A DNA stretch of 64,000 nucleotides from Arthrobacter sp. KBS0703 (GTDB lineage: Bacteria; Actinomycetota; Actinomycetes; Actinomycetales; Micrococcaceae). Where the stretch lies: the NCBI RefSeq assembly GCF_002008315.2, contig NZ_MVDG02000001.1, positions 248,001 to 312,000 on the forward strand, in the 5' to 3' direction. The notes under the pieces are model-generated. The model ran no database searches. It was not told the origin of the DNA and was given only the letters and a program-made list of their open reading frames with translations. The translations under genes and the position numbers were made by a program. The first letter of the stretch is position 1. Each line of letters opens with the position of its first letter. Below, one piece after another: positions 44,809 through 55,425 of the stretch.

Positions 44809-44900
44809 CTTTGGTTGACGCTGACAGGGTGGGCGAGACCGCATCTCACCCCTAGGAGGGTAGGCGGGACCGCATCTCACACCTTGGAAGGTCTCTCTCC

Positions 44901-47033
44901 ATGTCTGAAATCCCCGGACGCAAGTTTGCCCTGCTGCCCATGCTTGGCCACACCAAAGGCAAGCGCAGCCCTGTCACGTGCGCCCTCAAGTGCGACAACG
45001 CCTGCGCGGGCGACGTCTGCAACACCAGCTCCAACAGCTACTTCCGTGACATCGCCTCCACCACGCTGTCGCGCCGCGCCGCCCTGGGCCTGTCTCTTAT
45101 ACACATCTAGATGTGTATAAGAGACAGCCGCCGGCGCGCTCGCCGTCGTACTCGGCGGTGCGCTCAACTCCTCCGAAACCGCAGTGGCCGACGCCGGGTG
45201 TCTCTTATACACATCTAGATGTGTATAAGAGACAGGGGATACGGTGCAGGCGCCTCGAAGCTGCAGTTCACGGCCATCCCGTCCGTCGCATCCGACGTCG
45301 ACGCCGTGACCGTGCCGGCCGGCTTCACCTGGCAGCCCGTCATCCGCTGGGGCGACCCCATCTTCAACGACGCCCCGGCGTTCGACCTCGCGCACCAGAC
45401 GGCCGCGGCCCAGGAGCGCCAGTTCGGCTACAACAACGACTACTCGGACATCCTCGAGATCCCGGGCAGCAGGGGACGCCGTGCGGTCCTGTTCGCAAAC
45501 CACGAGTACACCAACGAGAACATCATGTTCCCGGCCACCATGCCGGCCGCCGAGATGCGTGCCGTCGGTGCCGCAGCCCACGGCCTCACGGTTGTGGAGC
45601 TGGAGCGCAAGAACAAGAGCACGCCGTGGAGCCACGTCAAGGGCGCCCGCCTCAACCGCCGCTACCTGAACAGCACCCGCTACGAGCTGACCGGCCCCGT
45701 GACGGGTTCCCCGCTGGTCAAGACCGCGGCCGATCCCGCAGGCCGCTGGATCAAGGGCACGCTCGGCAACTGCTCCGGCGGCACCACCCCCTGGGGCACC
45801 ATCCTCTCCGGCGAAGAAAACTTCAACGGCTACTTCGTGGCCCCGGGCACGTCCGCCTCGGACAAGCGCTACGGTCTCACCAACAAGCCCACGGCCCGCC
45901 AGTGGGAACTGGACGACCCGCGCTTCAACGCCAACAACCCCGGCTATGAGAACGAAACCAACCGCTTCGGCTGGATCGTGGAAGTCGACCCGTTCGATCC
46001 CACGTCCACGCCGAAGAAGCACTCCTCCCTGGGCCGATTCAAGCACGAGGGCGCCAACGTGATCCTGGCGAAGTCCGGGCACGTGGTGGCCTACATGGGC
46101 GACGACGAGCGCTTCGACTACCTCTACAAGTTCGTCTCCAAGGCCAAGTACCGCGAGGGCGACCGCAAGCACAACATGACGCTCCTCGCCGAGGGTGACC
46201 TGTACGTTGCCAAGTTCAGCGGCGACGCACCCGCCGCCGAGATCGACGGCACGGGCACGGTTCCGGCCGACGGTTCCTTCGACGGCAAGGGCGAATGGCT
46301 CCCCCTCGTCGTCGGCGGCAAGTCCATGGTTGCCGGCATGAGCGTCGAGGAAGTCCTTGTGTACACTCGCCTGGCCGCGGACAAGGTGGGCCCCACCAAG
46401 ATGGACCGCTGCGAGGACGTCCAGCCGAGCCTGCGCTCCGGCAAGGTCTACGTGGCCTGCACCAACAACTCGGACCGCGGCAAGCCGGGCAAGGAAGGCG
46501 CCACGGAGGTCAACCCGCGCAACGAAAACCGCGACGGCCACATCGTGGAAATCACCGAGACCGGCGACCAGACCTCACGGAAGTTCACCTGGAACCTCCT
46601 GATGGTCTGCGGCGATCCGGCGCAGGGCGACGTCACCTACTTCTCCGGCTTCCCGGCTGGCCAGGTCTCACCGATCTCCTGCCCGGACAACCTGGCGTTC
46701 GACTCCGTGGGCAACCTCTGGATCTCCACCGACGGCGCCCCCTCGGGCATCGGCCGTGCGGACGGCCTGTTCAAGGTGACGGTGGAGGGCGCAGAACGCG
46801 GCCGCGTCGAACAGTTCCTGGCCGTGCCGCGCGAAGCCGAGACCTGCGGCCCCATCGTCCACGACGACGAAGGTCACGTGTTCGTCTCCGTCCAGCACCC
46901 GGGCGAGGAAGGCACCTTCGCGGAGCCCCACTCGTACTTCCCGGACTACGTGCCGGCAGGTGCCGCGCCGAAGCCCGGCCAGGTCCGCGCTCCGCGCCCG
47001 GCCGTGATCCAGGTTTCCCGCATCGGGGCCTAG
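44901..47033 (+). CDS. phoX: PhoX-family (DUF839) alkaline phosphatase, signal region broken by two adaptors
   Basis: ATG 44901 follows GGAAGG. N-terminus has TCALKCDNAC and the Tat motif SRRAALGL. Two adaptors at 45090 and 45199 enclose 71 bp that, in a different frame, encode the rest of the Tat signal (AGALAVVLGGALNSSETAV). The mature enzyme then reads cleanly: LSGEENFNGYF, HEYTNENIMFP, GRFKHEGANVI, VACTNNSD and GHIVEITETGD. PhoX enzymes are exported folded, use Ca and Fe, and release phosphate from monoesters. Some native bases next to the adaptors are missing, so the signal peptide cannot be fully reconstructed. Confidence 0.88.
45090..45127. other. Nextera/Tn5 mosaic-end adaptor junction (sequencing artefact)
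   Basis: 38 bp, inside the Tat signal codons of phoX. Cutting it out leaves the downstream signal codons one base short. Confidence 0.97.
45199..45235. other. Nextera/Tn5 mosaic-end adaptor junction, 37 bp (sequencing artefact)
   Basis: As at 45090 but lacking the first C. With the first junction it brackets only 71 bp of native sequence. Confidence 0.97.
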
Positions 47034-47105
47034 GGTTCCCGGTCTCTCCCACTTGCGGCGGGCTTTTTGGCTCGCCCTCCGGCGCTTCCTGCGGGCTCGT
47101 GCCCA

Positions 47106-47152
47106 ATGCTCCTGCACTTCAAGCTGCTCACGCCGCCGAGGTGCAGGAGCAT
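47106..47152. terminator. Hairpin after phoX
   Basis: Twelve-base arms ATGCTCCTGCAC and GTGCAGGAGCAT with a 23-base loop; flanking CCCA/TGGG could extend the stem. No T-run. Confidence 0.55.
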
Positions 47153-47207
47153 CGTGGGTTAAGCGGCAGGATGTGATGCAGGGTTTGGATGGTGGCAGAC
47201 TGGTTCG

Positions 47208-49051
47208 GTGACTTCCGAGGACCAGACCGAGCCTTCCACCGCCGATCCCGCACCAGCGCTGGGTACCGGTGACCCCGCCGCGCTGGCCGCCGCTGCCGAG
47301 AACCCCGCCGCAACGGTGAACCCAGCCGCAACCGTGAACCCCGCCGCAGGGCCGCAGCACACGCTGACCTCGCTGGGTGCGGCACGGGTCGCCGTCGCTG
47401 CAATGCTCGACGGCGGTGTCCGGTTCGTCGTGGTTGCCCCGGGCTCGCGTTCCGCGCCCATGGCGTACGCGCTGGCCGAGGCATCAGCGGCCGGGAAGGT
47501 GGAGCTGCTGGTCCGGATCGACGAGCGCTCGGCCGGCTTCACCGCCTTGGGTCTCGCGCTGGCCACCGGAGCACCGGTTGCCGTGCTGACCACGTCCGGG
47601 ACCGCCGTCGGAAACCTCATGCCCGCAGTCATGGAAGCCAACCACGCGGCCGTGCCGCTCGTGGTGGTCTCCGCCGACCGGCCGGAGGAGCTCCGCGGAA
47701 CCGGCGCCAACCAGACCACCGTCCAGCTGGACCTTTTCGGCGAGCACGTGCGTTTCGCCGTCGATGTGCCCGCCGGCGACAGCCCGCAGCGCGCCGTCGA
47801 TACCGCCCTGGCAGCGGCCACGGGGGCCTTTGAGGACACGCCGCCAGGGCCCGTCCAGCTCAATCTCGCCTTCCGGGATCCGCTGGTTCCCGAGCCGGGG
47901 GAGCGGCTGCCGGAGCAGCACGGCCGCAGTACGTTCCGGATCGCCACCGAGCCGCTCACCATGACGTTGACCCATGCCACGGCCGACCTCCCGGAGCTGC
48001 GCACCGTGGTGCTGGCCGGGCACGACGCCGGGCCCGTCGCCGAAGCCTTCGCCCGCGCCCATGGCCTGCCGCTGCTGGCCGAGCCGTCGTCCAACTCACG
48101 CTTCGGCCCGAACGCCGTAGGCCCGTACCGGCTGCTCCTCGAGCACTTCGGACCGGACTCGGTGCTGCCGATCGAGCGCGTCGTGGTCTTCGGGCGCCCC
48201 ACACTTTCGCGGCCCGTCTCGGCGCTGCTGGCCCGGACCGATGTCCCCGCCGCCCTCTACGAACCCGTTCCGGTGGCCTGGTACGAGCCCGGGCGACGCC
48301 GCGAAACGCCGATCGCCAGCCTGACCGAACTCGCCGAGTTCGCGGGGCGCGCTCCTCGGCCTGGCTTGACGCGTGGCTGCTCGCCGGCGCCGCGGCCCAG
48401 CATGCCGTCGACGGGGTGCTCGCCTCCTCCGACGCCGCAACGGGACCGTCGGTGGGCGCCCTGGTGTGGCAGCATTCCCGCGGCCAGCTGGTCCTCGGTT
48501 CCTCCAACGGCATCCGTGACGTCGACCTCGCCGGCCAGCCCGTCCCGGAACCGGCCGCCACCGTCTTCGCCAACCGCGGCCTCGCCGGGATCGACGGCAC
48601 CATCTCGACCGCCACTGGCATCGCACTGGGCGGCCGCCAGGAAACCACCCTGCTCCTTGGCGACGTCACGTTCCTGCACGACGCCGGCGGCCTGCTCCTC
48701 GGCGCCGGCGAGGGAGAGCCGCAGCTCCGGATCGTGGTGCTCAACGACTCCGGCGGCGCCATCTTCAGCCTCCTGGAGCACGGCGCGGTGGCCGAGGCAG
48801 GCGGCTACGGAGACGCCGTCGAACGCCTCTTCGGCACCCCCCACTCAGTGGATATCGCGGCACTCGCCGCAGCGTACGGCGTCGGGCACTGCGCGGTCAG
48901 TACGACGGCGGGACTGGCCGAAGCGCTTGCCGCACCGTTCGCGGGCCGCAGCATCATCGAGGTTCGCACGGACCGGCACGAGCTGCGGGCGCTGCACCGG
49001 CGGATCAAGGCCGCGGTCAGCGCAGCCGTCGAGGGTGTGCTCGCGGAGTAG
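47208..49051 (+). CDS. menD: Menaquinone synthesis thiamine-diphosphate enzyme MenD (frameshifted in this sequence)
   Basis: GTG 47208 start. An N-terminal tail repeats NPAATVNPAATVNPAA. The enzyme then follows: VAPGSRSAPMAYAL, RIDERSAGFTALGLA, VLTTSGTAVGNLMPAV, SADRPEELRGTGANQTTVQ. Near 48345 the frame changes; it resumes as SSAWLDAWLLAGAAAQHAVD, SSNGIRDVD, NRGLAGIDGTISTATGIAL, then LNDSGGAIFSLLEHG (ThDP/Mg site), and ends at 49051. MenD joins isochorismate and 2-oxoglutarate to give SEPHCHC. An essential step in a menaquinone user suggests the shift is a sequencing or assembly error. Confidence 0.9.
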
Positions 49052-49062
49052 CTTTCCGCCTG

Positions 49063-49124
49063 GCGACGCAGAAAATACCCGGCGCTACGGGAATTCCATG
49101 GGCGCCGGGTAAGGTCCGCGTCGC
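49063..49124. repeat. 62-bp palindromic repeat of the GGAATTCC type, copy 1
   Basis: Outer arms GCGACGC...TACCCGGCGC pair with their complements; the centre is TACGGGAATTCCATGG. It shares CGGCGCTAC(G/C)GGAATTCCA with 50227-50278. Directly after menD, so possibly its terminator. Confidence 0.75.
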
Positions 49125-49240
49125 GAAGCAGGAGGCGCGTCGCGGAGCAGGATGCGCGTCATCAGCGGGCGGCGGACGGATTTCCACATAGCCCTGATTT
49201 CCGCTGTTCGGCCGTGCCCAAAGGTGCGAATGTTCCATCC

Positions 49241-50206
49241 ATGAGCGAACTGCCCATGACCGGCTTACCGCGGCTGATTCTGGCCCGTGACCACATCCAG
49301 CAGGGGCTGGCACCCAAGGACCTCGCGCGTCGCTCCAGCGCCGGTGCGCTGGTCAGGATTCGGCACGGCGTCTACGTGGATGGGGCAGCATGGCATGCCC
49401 TCAAACCCTGGGAGCAGTACCGGCTGCGGGTGAATGCGGCAGCGGAGACCTGCGGTGCGCCCACGGTGTTTGCCCGCCATTCCGCAGCCAGCGTCTGGGG
49501 CATTCCCACGGTCGGCCGGCAGGAAGTGCACGCCCTGACCCTCCAGAACGACGGCGGCCGGTCCCGTGCCGGTGTCCGGCGGCACTACGCAGACCCGGCA
49601 GGCCTGACGGCGGTCCGGCGCGAGGGACTGCTGGTCACCGGACGGGTACGCACCGTCCTGGATCTGGCGGCGTTCACGACCTTTGCCGAGGCCATTGTGC
49701 CGCTGGACCACGTGCTCAGGCCGGACACGGCGAGGGGGTTACCGGCTTTGTCCAAGGAAACGCTTCTGGCCGGAGTAGAAGGAAACTACAAGTCCGCGGC
49801 GGCCCGCAGGATCGCGGCGGCCGTTGACTTCGCGGACCCGCTCTCCGGCTCGGCGGGAGAGTCGTACGGCCGTGCCCTCATGCGCGTTGGCGGTTTTGAG
49901 CCGCCCGTCCTGCAGTACGAGGTCCGCGATGCCGACGGGCTCGTTGGCTACACGGACTATTACTGGGGCGGCGTGAGGGTCGCCGGCGAGTTCGACGGCG
50001 TCGACAAGTATGTGAAGCCCGCGTACCTCCAGGGCCGGAGCCCGTCTCAGGCCGTGGTCGATGAAAAGTACAGGGAGGACAGGATCCGGGCGACCGGACG
50101 TGCCGTGGTCCGGTGGATCTGGCCGGACCTGATGACCCCCGGGCGGCTGGAACGGAAGCTGGCGGCGGCCGGCGTGCCCCGCCGTCGTGCTCGGTCAGCC
50201 GGCTGA
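49241..50206 (+). CDS. AbiEi-like N-domain protein with DUF559/Vsr-like nuclease fold
   Basis: 321 residues from ATG 49241 (GTG 49214 possible). The N-terminal winged helix resembles AbiEi antitoxin domains (APKDLARRSSAGALVRIRHG, GVYVDGAAW). Then TVFARHSAASVWGIP, and a C-terminal PD-(D/E)XK-like core: GESYGRALM (Glu), YTDYYWGGVRVAGEFDG (Asp, then Glu-x-Asp). No AbiEii nucleotidyltransferase is adjacent, so a complete type IV toxin-antitoxin pair is not present. A diverged relative is at 58275. Common as solitary genes in Arthrobacter; role unknown. Confidence 0.7.
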   Translation: MSELPMTGLPRLILARDHIQQGLAPKDLARRSSAGALVRIRHGVYVDGAAWHALKPWEQYRLRVNAAAETCGAPTVFARHSAASVWGIPTVGRQEVHALTLQNDGGRSRAGVRRHYADPAGLTAVRREGLLVTGRVRTVLDLAAFTTFAEAIVPLDHVLRPDTARGLPALSKETLLAGVEGNYKSAAARRIAAAVDFADPLSGSAGESYGRALMRVGGFEPPVLQYEVRDADGLVGYTDYYWGGVRVAGEFDGVDKYVKPAYLQGRSPSQAVVDEKYREDRIRATGRAVVRWIWPDLMTPGRLERKLAAAGVPRRRARSAG

Positions 50207-50226
50207 TGCGCAAATTGCCCCATGAC

Positions 50227-50278
50227 GCGCAAATGCCCCGGCGCTACCGGAATTCCAGTAGCGTCAGGGCATTTGCGC
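50227..50278. repeat. 52-bp palindromic repeat of the GGAATTCC type, copy 2
   Basis: Arms GCGCAAATGCCCCGGCGCTA... and complement, with three mismatches in 26. A partial extra copy (GCGCAAATTGCCCC) begins at 50208. It lies between convergent genes and could terminate both. Confidence 0.8.
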
Positions 50279-50313
50279 AGCGCCGGCCGAAAAGCGCAGC
50301 GCCAGGCGAAAAC

Positions 50314-51117
<804 letters not shown>

Positions 51118-51128
51118 GACTTCTCTGC

Positions 51129-51920
51129 CTATCGCTTGGTCCGCGCGGAGCGGCTTTCGAACTTCCGGGCCAGGAGGCTCAGCGGGATGGTGATCACCAG
51201 GTAGAACGCACCGGCCACCAGGAGTGGCGTGAGGCCCGCGCCCAGGCTGGAGATGCCGTCGCGGCCGAACTTGGTGAGCTCGTACTGCGAGGCGGTGAGG
51301 CCCAGCACGTAGATCAGCGAGGAGTCCTTGGTCAGCAGGATGACCTCGTTGGTCAGCGGCGGCAGCACGATCCGGAAGGCCTGCGGGATCACGATGGTGA
51401 CCATGGCCCGCCACATCGGCATGCCAAGGGACCGCGCGGCTTCCATCTGTCCCTTGGGGACGGCCTGCAGGCCGGCGCGGAGGGTCTCTGCGATGTAGGC
51501 GGATGCAACCATGCCGAGGGACACCATCACCACAACGTTGACGTCCCAGGAGACACCAAAGGCCAGGGGGACGCCGTAGCCGAACGCAATGAACACCAGC
51601 AGCGCCGGGACGCCGCGGAAGAACTCGATGTAGCCGGTGGCGATCCAGCGGTACACGGGGAAAGTGGAAAGCTTCATCAGTGCCAGCAGGAGGCCGCCCG
51701 AAAGGCCGACGACAAACGCCAAGGCGGTGTAAATCAGGGTGTTCTTCAGGCCCACCACGATGATTCCGGGGAACATCGGGCCGATCTTGCCGAAGTTGAA
51801 GACGCTGTTGCCTACGGTCTTCCAGTCCGTGGCAAGAATCAGCGCGGCTATGGCCACGATGAAGATTCCGGCCTGGATGTACAGACTGACTTTGGCTCGT
51901 TGACGTGCGGTCATTGCCAT
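51129..51920 (-). CDS. Polar amino acid ABC transporter permease
   Basis: 263 residues with about six helices. EAA loop [23 protein letters not shown] with GMPMWRAM, typical of HisM/GlnP permeases; [20 protein letters not shown] precedes it. ATG 51920 (or ATG 51914). A single permease gene, so it probably works as a homodimer. Lies between the binding protein and ATPase genes. Confidence 0.93.
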   Translation of the reverse strand: MAMTARQRAKVSLYIQAGIFIVAIAALILATDWKTVGNSVFNFGKIGPMFPGIIVVGLKNTLIYTALAFVVGLSGGLLLALMKLSTFPVYRWIATGYIEFFRGVPALLVFIAFGYGVPLAFGVSWDVNVVVMVSLGMVASAYIAETLRAGLQAVPKGQMEAARSLGMPMWRAMVTIVIPQAFRIVLPPLTNEVILLTKDSSLIYVLGLTASQYELTKFGRDGISSLGAGLTPLLVAGAFYLVITIPLSLLARKFESRSARTKR

Positions 51921-52021
51921 GGTGTGCTCACATTCGTTTTGCGCAGTTGAGGCCCCGCACGGACTGCTAAGCAGATCCTGAACGGGGCCCCGGCTGCGAA
52001 GGTCTCAGGCCGAAGCGCTGG

Positions 52022-52831
52022 CTACTTGGCTGCTTCGCCGAACCAGGTGGTCTCGAACTTCTTCAAGGAGCCGTCGTCAGTCAGGCGCTTGAGGGTCGAG
52101 TTGACCTGATCGGCCATGGCGGTGTTGCCCTTCTTGATGGCGATGCCGAGCTTCTCACCGGTGGCGTAGTTTTCGACGCGCTTGATCTTGGCATCGTCCT
52201 TGATGGCGTAGCCGAGGACCGACTGGTTGCCGAGCGCGGCGTCGATGGTGCCTGCCTTGAGCGCCTGGACCAGGAGGCCGGTGTCCTCGAACTGCTGCGC
52301 GTCGAGGCCCTTGTCCTTGGCGTACTGCGCACCGGTGGTGGCCTGCTGGACGCCCACCTTCTTGCCCTTGGCGCTGTCGATGTTGGTGATGCCGGAAGCC
52401 TCGGTGGCAACCAGGGTCAGGTCATCGTTCAGGTACGGGCTGGAGAAGTCCATGACGGACTTGCGGGTGTCGGTGATGGAGATGGAGGAGATCGAGACGT
52501 CGCACTGGGTCAGGGCCGTTCCGGTCTCAATGGCCTCGAAGGAGCTGTCCACCACGTTGAGCTCCGCCTTCATGTCCTTGGCGAGCTCGGCCGCGATGTC
52601 CATGTCGAAGCCGACGTTCTTGCCGTCCTTCTGGAATTCGAACGGCTCGTAGGGGATGTCCGAGCAGACAGTGAGCTTGCCGGCGTTGATCAGCTGAACG
52701 CTGCCAGTGCTGCTGCTTGCCGCGGGAGTCGAGCCGCCACCGCCGCATGCGGTGAGGCTGAGGGCCCCGACAGCGAGGATCGCGGCGGCCTTCGCGCTGA
52801 GCTTGGCCGTGGCAAGGGACTTGAGCTGCAT
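52022..52831 (-). CDS. Amino acid ABC transporter substrate-binding lipoprotein
   Basis: 269 residues. Lipoprotein signal with lipobox LTAC (ALSLTACGGGG). Family 3 solute-binding protein: GKLTVCSDIPYEPFEF, GFDMDIAAELAKDM, SISSISITDTRKSVMDFS (Arg that holds the alpha-carboxylate), GTIDAALGNQSV. Start ATG 52831 with AAAGGTAAG upstream. First gene of the three-gene operon; the specific amino acid is not evident. Confidence 0.94.
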   Translation of the reverse strand: MQLKSLATAKLSAKAAAILAVGALSLTACGGGGSTPAASSSTGSVQLINAGKLTVCSDIPYEPFEFQKDGKNVGFDMDIAAELAKDMKAELNVVDSSFEAIETGTALTQCDVSISSISITDTRKSVMDFSSPYLNDDLTLVATEASGITNIDSAKGKKVGVQQATTGAQYAKDKGLDAQQFEDTGLLVQALKAGTIDAALGNQSVLGYAIKDDAKIKRVENYATGEKLGIAIKKGNTAMADQVNSTLKRLTDDGSLKKFETTWFGEAAK

Positions 52832-52882
52832 GTTTCTTACCTTTTGTTGCAGGAGTATGCGGGTCTAAAGCGGCTTATAGTG

Positions 52883-52924
52883 TATCTCTGAATAAGAGAT
52901 ATGCATCACAGGAAACTTAGTTTC
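52883..52924 (-). promoter_or_regulatory. Two palindromes in the amino acid transporter promoter region
   Basis: TATCTCT-GAATA-AGAGATA (52883-52901) and GAAAC-TTA-GTTTC (52912-52924) lie 50-95 bp before the binding-protein gene in an AT-rich stretch. The first overlaps likely -10/-35 sequence (CACTATAAG on the minus strand), so they are candidate operators. Confidence 0.5.
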
Positions 52925-53083
52925 ACTATTGGATAACTAAATCACACCCGATATCAAGACCTTGGCGCCGTCGCGTGTCTGGAATCCCGGACTCTTGTCA
53001 ATCTACGCCACCCCGCCCCTGTAGCCCAGTCCCGCGCCGCCTGCACTCCAGGCCGGCAGCCGGGGCGGCAGCTGGGGACCGCG

Positions 53084-54512
53084 CTAGCTTCTGATGCCCA
53101 GCGATTCCAGCATCGGGCGGAACTTGGCCCACGTCTCCGCCAGCTCGGCCTCCGGGTGCGACCCCTCGACTATTCCGCAGCCGGCATATAACCGGACGGT
53201 GTTCGGCGATTCGATAACGGCTCCGCGCAGGGCGATGCCCCATTCGCCGTTCCCCGCGGCATCGAGCCACCCCACCGGCCCGGCGTACGGCCCGCGGTCC
53301 AAATGCTCGAGCTTGCGGATCAGTGCACCGGCCACCTGCGTGGGGGTGCCGCACACGGCCGCCGTGGGGTGGAGCGCATTGATCAGGGCCAGGCACGTGG
53401 GGACGTGGCCCTCTACCTCCGTGAGCTCAGCCTTGACGTCCGATGCCAGGTGCCACACATTGGGCAGCTCCAGGATGAACGGTTCGCTGTGTGCGTTCAT
53501 GGCCTCGGAGAACGGCGCAAGCTGGGTGGTCAGCGACTGGATCGCGATCTCGTGTTCGTGCCGCTGCTTCTCGGAGCCGGCCAGGACCCGCTCGGCGTAG
53601 TCCAGGGGCAGCCCGGCCTCGCCCAGGGCATCGCGCCGGTCCAGGGTTCCCGCCAGCACGCGCGCTTGGGCAGTGCGGCCCTCCACCTGGATCAGCATCT
53701 CCGGAGTGGCGCCCACGAGCCCGTCTACGCCGTATGTCCAGCACTCGCGGTACCGCACGGCCAGCTGCCGCAGCACCTCCGCCGCATTGACGCCCTCCGG
53801 CACCGTGGCCACCACGTCCCGCGCCAGCACCAGCTTTTCCAGCCGGCCCGTGCGGATCTCGGCAACCCCGGCGGCGACGGCGGCCATCCAGTCCGCTTCG
53901 CTCAGGGAACCGGTCTCCAGCGTGGCGGGTCCCGGACTGTCTCTTATACACATCTAGATGTGTATAAGAGACAGCCATTGTGCGTCCGCGGGCAGGTCGC
54001 CGCCGGGCATGTCGCGGCCGGGGGTAGCGGCGCCGGGAGCCCCGGAAGGGGCCGGCTGTCTCTTATACACATCTAGATGTGTATAAGAGACAGCACCCCG
54101 CCAGTGCGGCGAGGGCGCCCGCTTCGGTGAGTTCGCCGTCGTCGGCCTTGATCTGGGTGAGCCAGGTGCGGCCGTCACGGACGCCCACCACGATCTCCGG
54201 CACGATCAGCCGGGACTCGTGGGCGGAAACCTTGGAGAACGCGAACGAGCCGAACGCGACCGGGCCGGTGCCGGGGCACTCCACGTGGTCGGTGATCTCG
54301 GCTTCGATGACCAGGTGCCGCCACCAGATGTCCGCCTCGAGGAACCGTTCGGGTCCCGTGGCCGTGAACCGGGCCACCTCGCCGAAGCCCACCAGGCCGG
54401 CCTCGCGGCGGGTCCAGCAGAGGACGTCGTCCCGCACCAGATACGACGGCAGCCCCCCGGGAGTCGATTCTCCATCCAAAGGGACTGTCAAGGTGCGGAG
54501 CGTTCTGGTCAT
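53084..54512 (-). CDS. menF: Isochorismate synthase, broken by two adaptors
   Basis: ATG 54512 with almost no leader SD. N-part VLCWTRREAGLVGFGEVARF and HLVIEAEITDHVECPG runs to the adaptor at 54056. A 81-bp island (PAPSGAPGAATPGRDMPGGD) in another frame lies between it and the adaptor at 53937. The chorismate-binding domain follows: RTGRLEKLVLARDVVATVPE, GATPEMLIQVEGR, ARVLAGTLDRRDA, HEHEIAIQSL, HLASDVKAEL, PTAAVCGTPTQ and GCGIVEGSHPEAELAETWAK. It converts chorismate to isochorismate, the first menaquinone step; a siderophore-type (EntC) role cannot be excluded but neighbours favour menaquinone. Confidence 0.85.
53937..53974. other. Nextera/Tn5 mosaic-end adaptor junction (sequencing artefact)
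   Basis: 38 bp, inside menF. The outer menF frames agree only if both adaptors are removed; the island between them is then out of frame. Confidence 0.97.
54056..54093. other. Nextera/Tn5 mosaic-end adaptor junction (sequencing artefact)
   Basis: 38 bp, second interruption of menF, 81 bp from the first. Confidence 0.97.
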
Positions 54513-54635
54513 GATGGGTCAACAGTACTCGTTTTCACTGCGTCCCCCGGGTGATCTGCAGTATCTCCACCACCACCCACCACGCCGTGCAGCCCATGGT
54601 CACGGAGTCTGCAGAACATTTGAGACAATGTCAGG

Positions 54636-55421
54636 GTGAACCGAGCATCCTTGGATAAGCGTCCGGACGAAGTAGCCACGATGTTTGACGACGTCGCACC
54701 GAAGTACGACGTCGTCAACGATGTCCTGTCCATGGGGCAGACGCGCCGGTGGCGCAAGGTTGTGGTCGAGGCCATGGATGTGCGGCCCGGCCAGCGCGTG
54801 CTGGACCTTGCGGCCGGCACGGGAACCTCCAGCGAGCCATATGCCGATGCCGGCATAGACGTGGTGGCCTGCGACTTCTCGCTCGGCATGCTCAAGGTGG
54901 GTAAGCGCCGCCGCCCGGACATCGACTTCATCGCCGGCGACGCGACCAACCTGCCGTTCGCGGACAACACCTTCGACGCCAGCACCATCTCCTTCGGCCT
55001 GCGCAACGTCAACGAGCCCAAGAAGGCCCTGGCCGAGATGCTCCGGGTGACCAAGCCGGGCGGCAAGCTGGTCATCGCCGAGTTCTCCCAGCCCGTGGTC
55101 CCGCTGTGGCGCACCATGTACACCGAATACCTCATGCGGGCCCTCCCGGCCATCGCCGTGAAGGTGTCCTCGAACCCGGACGCCTACGTCTACCTCGCCG
55201 AATCCATCCGCGCCTGGCCGGACCAGGACCACCTCGCGGCGTGGCTGCAGGAATCCGGCTGGGAAGGCGTCACGTACCGCAACCTGAGCGGCGGCATCGT
55301 GGCGGTCCACCGCGCCCACAAACCCCTCGATTCCACCCCCGACGGCGGGGCTGCCGCCATCGCCGCCCACACCGGCCCGGTGGCCAAGCTGCGCCGCAAC
55401 ATCCCGCGATCCGCCCGCTGA
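54636..55421 (+). CDS. menG: Demethylmenaquinone methyltransferase
   Basis: 261 residues from GTG 54636. UbiE/MenG signatures: [76 protein letters not shown] and [14 protein letters not shown]. It methylates demethylmenaquinone with SAM as the final ring step. Divergent from menF, and 4 bp before the reductase gene. Confidence 0.95.
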   Translation: MNRASLDKRPDEVATMFDDVAPKYDVVNDVLSMGQTRRWRKVVVEAMDVRPGQRVLDLAAGTGTSSEPYADAGIDVVACDFSLGMLKVGKRRRPDIDFIAGDATNLPFADNTFDASTISFGLRNVNEPKKALAEMLRVTKPGGKLVIAEFSQPVVPLWRTMYTEYLMRALPAIAVKVSSNPDAYVYLAESIRAWPDQDHLAAWLQESGWEGVTYRNLSGGIVAVHRAHKPLDSTPDGGAAAIAAHTGPVAKLRRNIPRSAR

Positions 55422-55425
55422 CACT

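Noticed and set aside
49241..50206. Type IV toxin-antitoxin system
   Set aside because: No AbiEii-type nucleotidyltransferase lies beside either AbiEi-like gene.
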